Below are positions 59,925 to 64,000 of a DNA stretch of 64,000 bases, in pieces. The translations under genes and the position numbers were made by a program. The notes beneath the pieces were generated by a model that saw nothing but the letters and a program-made list of their open reading frames with translations, was not told the DNA's origin and made no database searches. Within the stretch, counting starts at the first letter, position 1. Every line of letters starts with the position of its first letter. The stretch is taken from the NCBI GenBank assembly GCA_023101725.1, contig JALJCO010007890.1, forward strand, positions 78,501-142,500. Reading direction: 5' to 3'. Source of the DNA: Atherinomorus stipes. Lineage: Eukaryota > Chordata > Actinopteri > Atheriniformes > Atherinidae.

Positions 59925-60300
59925 ATCTGATACAGAACCAGAGAGATGCACCTGCACTTTCAGGTAATCCATCTACTGTTGGCTAAAGCCTCATCAGAAA
60001 TGGTCTTCATGGAAGGATAGCTGTCAAGAAGCCATTCTTAAGGAAGGGAAACAGGAAGAACAGGCTGGGTACTCTACAAAACACAAAAACTGGACTGAAA
60101 ATAAGCGAGAACAGGTCTGATGGAGTGATGAATCCTCTCTATTGCTTGGACCTCAACATAAGCAGTGTGGGATAATCTTAGCAGAGAAAAAAACACTAGA
60201 CAACCAACATGCAAAGAAAAGCTTTAGAAAGTCCTTCAGGAAGTCTAACTATTCCAGGATACATCTTAAAGAAAAGACAGAAAGCTTGCTTAAAAGTGCG
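59925..60300 (+). pseudogene. Tc1/mariner transposase relic (plus strand)
   Basis: It contains CATCAGAAATGGTCTTCATGG, AAGAAGCCATTCTTAAGGAA and AAAAACTGGACTGAA. Then comes GTCTGATGGAGTGATGAATC (the W-S-D-E motif around the second catalytic acid), directly followed by TTGGACCTCAACATAAGCAG near the last catalytic position. The sequence between those two motifs is deleted. The frame is broken and no terminal repeats were seen. Confidence 0.8.
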
Positions 60301-60591
60301 AGATGAAAAATGATGGGGAATTGTATACTATGAATAAGAAAAAAATGTAATAAAATATGGAAATAAATGAAATGATAGAAAAAATTTGAATGAAAAATAG
60401 AATTAAAAATAAGATTTAAAGAACATGTAAAAGGAAAATAATAGTAAAGTCAGTGAAAAACTCAAGGAGGAAAGAAATAAGACAATACCGCTAAAGAAAA
60501 CAAAGACACCTGAATAAAAAAAAAAATGGAACCATTAATATCAAGCTAAATTAAAAAGTGAAAAAGATGTCTTTATTTATATATGAGGGAG

Positions 60592-60595
<4 letters not shown>

Positions 60596-60639
<44 letters not shown>
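60596..60639. repeat. (GA)n microsatellite
   Basis: An AG dinucleotide run of about 22 units, purine on the ptprt sense strand. Confidence 0.97.
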
Positions 60640-60640
<1 letters not shown>

Positions 60641-61804
60641 ACCAGTCCTTGTTTAATTTCCGTTTAAAGCAGACAGTCTGACATGTCACTGCAGGACAAT
60701 CACAGGTGTTTTCAATAACAGATAATTGTTTACTGTCAGTTGAATTTTTCTGATTAGACTGGTAGCCACTGGAACCATTTTCCCTTACTTGAATCCTTCT
60801 TTTGTCATGTTAAGAATAAAAACTCTGACTTAATCTGCTTTTTCAGTAGTGCAGGTAAGTACAGAGTATATTAACATTTGCCATTTCAGAAGCCAACAGC
60901 TAAAAGGGAAAATGTAAAGGGTTTGTGACATAGCTAATAGGGTGTGGCTAACGTGCTAGCAAACAAGTCCCACCTATAGTTTGTTTCACTGGTAAAGGTC
61001 CATTTCTCCTCTTTTCCCCATATCTACTTCTCTTCAACTAATTTAATCTTGACCATTTTACCAGACTAAACCAAAGCTAACCAAGCAGTTCACATCAAGT
61101 TAGTATTCTGCTCCCAATTCAACTTGCAACCTGGCATGCCACAACTTGATGTTGTCTGTAGTTTAAGAGCATTACATGGGGAGTTGTGTATTGGGTTTCA
61201 TCACCTAATGTGCCAAAAAAGATGTTAGTTTTGTAGTTCATGTGTAGCTGTTGTCTTAATGACTTCATTTTCCTGCATGTGTTGGTGTGTTTAAGGTGAT
61301 CCTGCTGTGTTGCTTTATTTAGACAACTCCACCTAAACTGTACTTCATCTAATGATCCAGACATATTTTGTAAATAAAGACACCCCTGTGTTGCATACAC
61401 AGATACAAGGCACAATTATAACCAAAGTGTATTAAATGTTGCCGTGACTGTGTTATTTCCTGCTTAATTACAAGTAACATCTCCTGGAGAGAAGACACTT
61501 CATTTTTTTTAAAAGGCCAAAAACATTTTCATATTAGAGTAGAGCAAGAGGAACAACAAGTTTTGGCTTTTTCTGTGTTTAGAATTTTTATTTTCTGTTT
61601 TGCACAGGTAATCTGTGTTAGAGATAAAACACTGCTGATACCTTTTTTGTTCACTTTTCATTTATGGTCTTGGAAATATGAATAAGTAACTTATTTTAAC
61701 TTTCTGTAAAAATCTCAACGAAACTGTATTAGGGTGATAAAAAGACACAACAGTATCCAACAGTATCTTTGGAATAGAAAAAGCCCTTAATAAGTATTTA
61801 CTTT

Positions 61805-62668
61805 AATACTTAAACAACACCTACATTTTGAAAAAACTCTCAAATATCCCCCAAAAGTTTTTACGTTTTCATGAGGAGTAAATTCAGACTTTTCCATAAA
61901 GCAGTTTTTCGCTTAAGTGTAATGAAACACTTTTTTTTGCAATTACACGCCATCAGGCGTGACGTAGGGGGTTAAAATCCAGTTATTCCTTCTTAATTAT
62001 GATGAATATGATCATTTACAAGCATTAACTGTGAAATCAGAGTGATGGGGGAAGTTTATTCAGTCACATATATAAAAAATCCCCAGTCGTTAAAAATGTT
62101 TTAACGACTGGCCATGAGCTGTTTATGTCGTTTGCATGCATTTGTAACACCATGACTCAGTTATCTCGTTCCCACATGTTGATTATATGTCACCAGGATT
62201 TAATAAAACGTGACCACAGATAACATATGACTGCGCCTTCGTATCAACTGTTGCATCACCACATCAGTAAGAAACTGGTGTCGGATAAAAGTGGAATACA
62301 AGATCAAGAAATGACATCCACACTCCAGAAGTTGATCCTGAGGGGTTTTCATTCATGTTACGTTTCAGGTGTCTGTCCTAGAAGTCGCCACGAGTGTTTG
62401 TCCCTGCTGATGTGATCAGAAGTTCCGTCCAAGCGGACTTTACCTCTGAATCATCATCCACTGCTTTCATCTCCTGATGAAGAGCAGGAGACACAACATG
62501 TTTATACCTCCATCCTCCTCAAAGTGGAATCTCGCAGGATGAGATTTTACGATAATTACAGCTTATACCGTTCAATGGAAACACCTACGTATTGCTATTG
62601 TACTTTTTCAAATTTTAAGAAATGTCAGTTTTATTTTTCGACAAAAGTATAATGGAAACCCAGCTAGT
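61805..62668 (+). mobile_element. MITE copy related to 23025-23575 (longer)
   Basis: It shares ordered words with 23025-23575 and has about 300 bp more on the right. It ends TATAATGGAAACCCAGCT, the complement of a usual TGGGTTTCCATTA terminus. The left terminus is not clear. A local hairpin (CAGTCGTTAAAAATGTTTTAACGACTG, about 62083-62109) lies inside. It has no coding potential. Confidence 0.5.
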
Positions 62669-62847
62669 TTGTCATCTGTAGGAAGTTTTAAGTAGCTGTT
62701 AAATGATTTTAAAGATAATGTGTCAAAAGGCTGAAAGAAAAGATCACATATCTAAAATGTTGGCTATTAGCCAAGATTCACTTTCAGGTTGAGCAGAATC
62801 ATATAAGTAGCTTCATAGGAGAAAAGTTTTTATGGGTCATGTTAAAG

Positions 62848-63171
62848 TAGGACTGAGAGATATGACTTTAAATAAATATCCAGACAAATTGCACGTTTAC
62901 AATTAATAAGCAAGTACTTTACTAGTAATATATTTGTAGCCCTCATAGCTTACTGGAAGTTTGTGTTGCAAATATTTTAGTAATAATAGATCAGACGATT
63001 TTGATATAAGAGAAAGGGGGCACATATTTTAAGCATATATATGGTCATTTATTGAATTTTTATGAATATAATATGGATAAATAATTTCATTATTTGACAT
63101 GAGCAAGACTACATCAATTACTAATTATGAATGTTGGTTTTGATTTATTTTTGATTAATTGCCCAGTCTTG
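62848..63171. mobile_element. Short hAT-type MITE (324 bp)
   Basis: Starts TAGGACTGAGAGATATG and ends AATTGCCCAGTCTTG, an imperfect inverted pair of the 'AGGGCTGGGCGATAT' type. It is flanked by TGTTAAAG (62840-62847) and TGTTCAAG (63172-63179), an 8-bp duplication with one mismatch. The interior is AT-rich. It is related at its ends to the 25885 element. Confidence 0.65.
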
Positions 63172-63779
63172 TGTTCAAGGGAAAGTACATAAAATAATCT
63201 ACAAAGATACAGGAGCTGCTTTCACTCAGGCAGCACAAAGAGAGAGTTTTATTTTCTTTCAGATTTCAAGATTGGCATGGATGGTCAAGAGCCATAACAA
63301 AGACACAGAAAACAACAATGTGAAATTTTCTTCCAACAAAAAAAAAAAACTCAACATGCCTGCTAGCGAGGCTGGAATTTATTCTTTAAAGAAACAGACA
63401 TCTTTAGTATTCAGACTGAGTCACAGCTCATACTGTTGAGAATCCTGACAAGTACTCCACAGCAGAATGTGTATGTTTGTGTGTCTTCAGTGTGTAGTTT
63501 TACGTTCATGTATATGTGTGGGTCAGGAGTGCACGGTCCCTTAGCAGCCTTTCTGGCTGCCTGTCACCCTCAGAGTGTCTTCACATCTGTGGAAGGAATA
63601 TAAGGATTGGTCTGATGGGGAGGAGAAATCAAGACTGACAGACAAGAGCAGTTACACAAAGAAAATAGCAGCTGAATATAGAAAAAAGGCTAAATACATG
63701 GAGATAAGGGGTAGAAGAGAGAGGTGCAACGAGTGATAAAGGATGGAAAGAGTGAAGAGGAAAAGTATGAAAGATGAGC

Positions 63780-63807
63780 GGGGAGGAGGAGGAGGAGGAG
63801 GAGGGGG
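63780..63807. repeat. (GGA)n simple repeat
   Basis: A short imperfect GGA/GAG trinucleotide run. It explains the serine/leucine-rich minus-strand ORFs. Confidence 0.85.
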
Positions 63808-64000
63808 ACAGCATATGTGGTTGACATAAGGATGGAGATGGAATTGATGAAGTGAAAAGAGGAATAGTTGCTGACTTTTAGTGGAAAATTCCCCTGGGGT
63901 TCCAACATGAGCTTCACAGGGACGTCAAGATGTTACAGTCTGTTAGAGAAAGAAAGTTTTCATTTCTGAGCATCATTACCGCACATTAAAAGCCCAGACT

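Larger units (their letters stand above)
57959..64000 (+). other. ptprt: ptprt intron 4 (5' part; end outside window)
   Basis: Starts with a GTACAT donor after the exon ending in SYQ. It holds a TTAA MITE with a nested SINE, a Tc1 relic, a GA microsatellite and two further MITEs. No following ptprt exon (expected to begin with a VIFE-like strand) was found. Between 60.64 and 61.8 kb and after 63.2 kb I see no gene, only AT-rich sequence and a GGA-type simple repeat. Confidence 0.85.

Noticed and set aside
58069..64000. Search for the next ptprt exon (VIFE-like strand and fourth MAM cysteine)
   Set aside because: GTAATCTGTG near 61608 after CACAG looked similar but its translation does not continue with family residues. 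No valid exon was found.

Overview
The window is vertebrate nuclear DNA, almost certainly from a teleost fish. It is AT-rich and intron-dominated. It carries typical ray-finned-fish repeats: hAT, TTAA-target, PIF/Harbinger-like and Tc1-type elements, tRNA-derived SINEs and truncated LINEs. No bacterial-type operon, rRNA gene, functional tRNA gene or CRISPR array was seen.

Only one gene can be supported. Three plus-strand exons (15485-15610, 56653-56813, 57848-57958) join in frame with GT/AG splice sites. They encode 132 consecutive residues, most of the MAM domain of a type-IIB receptor protein tyrosine phosphatase. The residues fit PTPRT (PTP-rho) better than PTPRM, PTPRK or PTPRU. The signal-peptide exon lies upstream of the window. 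The rest of the protein (last MAM strand, Ig, fibronectin III repeats, membrane segment, phosphatase domains) lies downstream. The window is therefore about 99.4% intron: at least 15.5 kb of intron 1, a 41-kb intron 2, a 1.03-kb intron 3 and at least 6 kb of the next intron. Exon numbers assume one upstream coding exon.

Layout. 1-15.5 kb: a minus-strand exon-like ORF with a splice donor at the left edge, a MITE with a nested SINE (1.3-2.2 kb), palindromic and TTAA MITEs (4.8-5.2 and 8.4-9.0 kb), a SINE (11.6 kb), a long-TIR MITE (14.2-14.6 kb) and a LINE tail ending just before exon 2. 15.6-56.6 kb (intron 2): a LINE remnant, two non-repetitive segments that may be conserved enhancers (19.3 and 21.4 kb), hAT elements with 8-bp target duplications (25.9-27.3, 38.8-39.5, 42.2-43.4 kb), a Tc1 relic (41.5 kb), a MITE at 36.3 kb, and a nested array at 52.0-54.3 kb. 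The core of that array is a 1.13-kb near-perfect fold-back palindrome. 56.4-58 kb: a MITE end only 44 bp before exon 3, then exons 3 and 4. 58.6-64 kb: a TTAA MITE interrupted by a SINE, a second Tc1 relic, a GA microsatellite and two more MITEs.

The most unusual structure is the array at 52,019-54,330. A fold-back element sits inside a MITE, which sits inside another TIR element. A second copy of the middle MITE (36,307-36,876) serves as an empty site and shows a TAA target duplication. All family and function assignments are by eye, and no database search was run.
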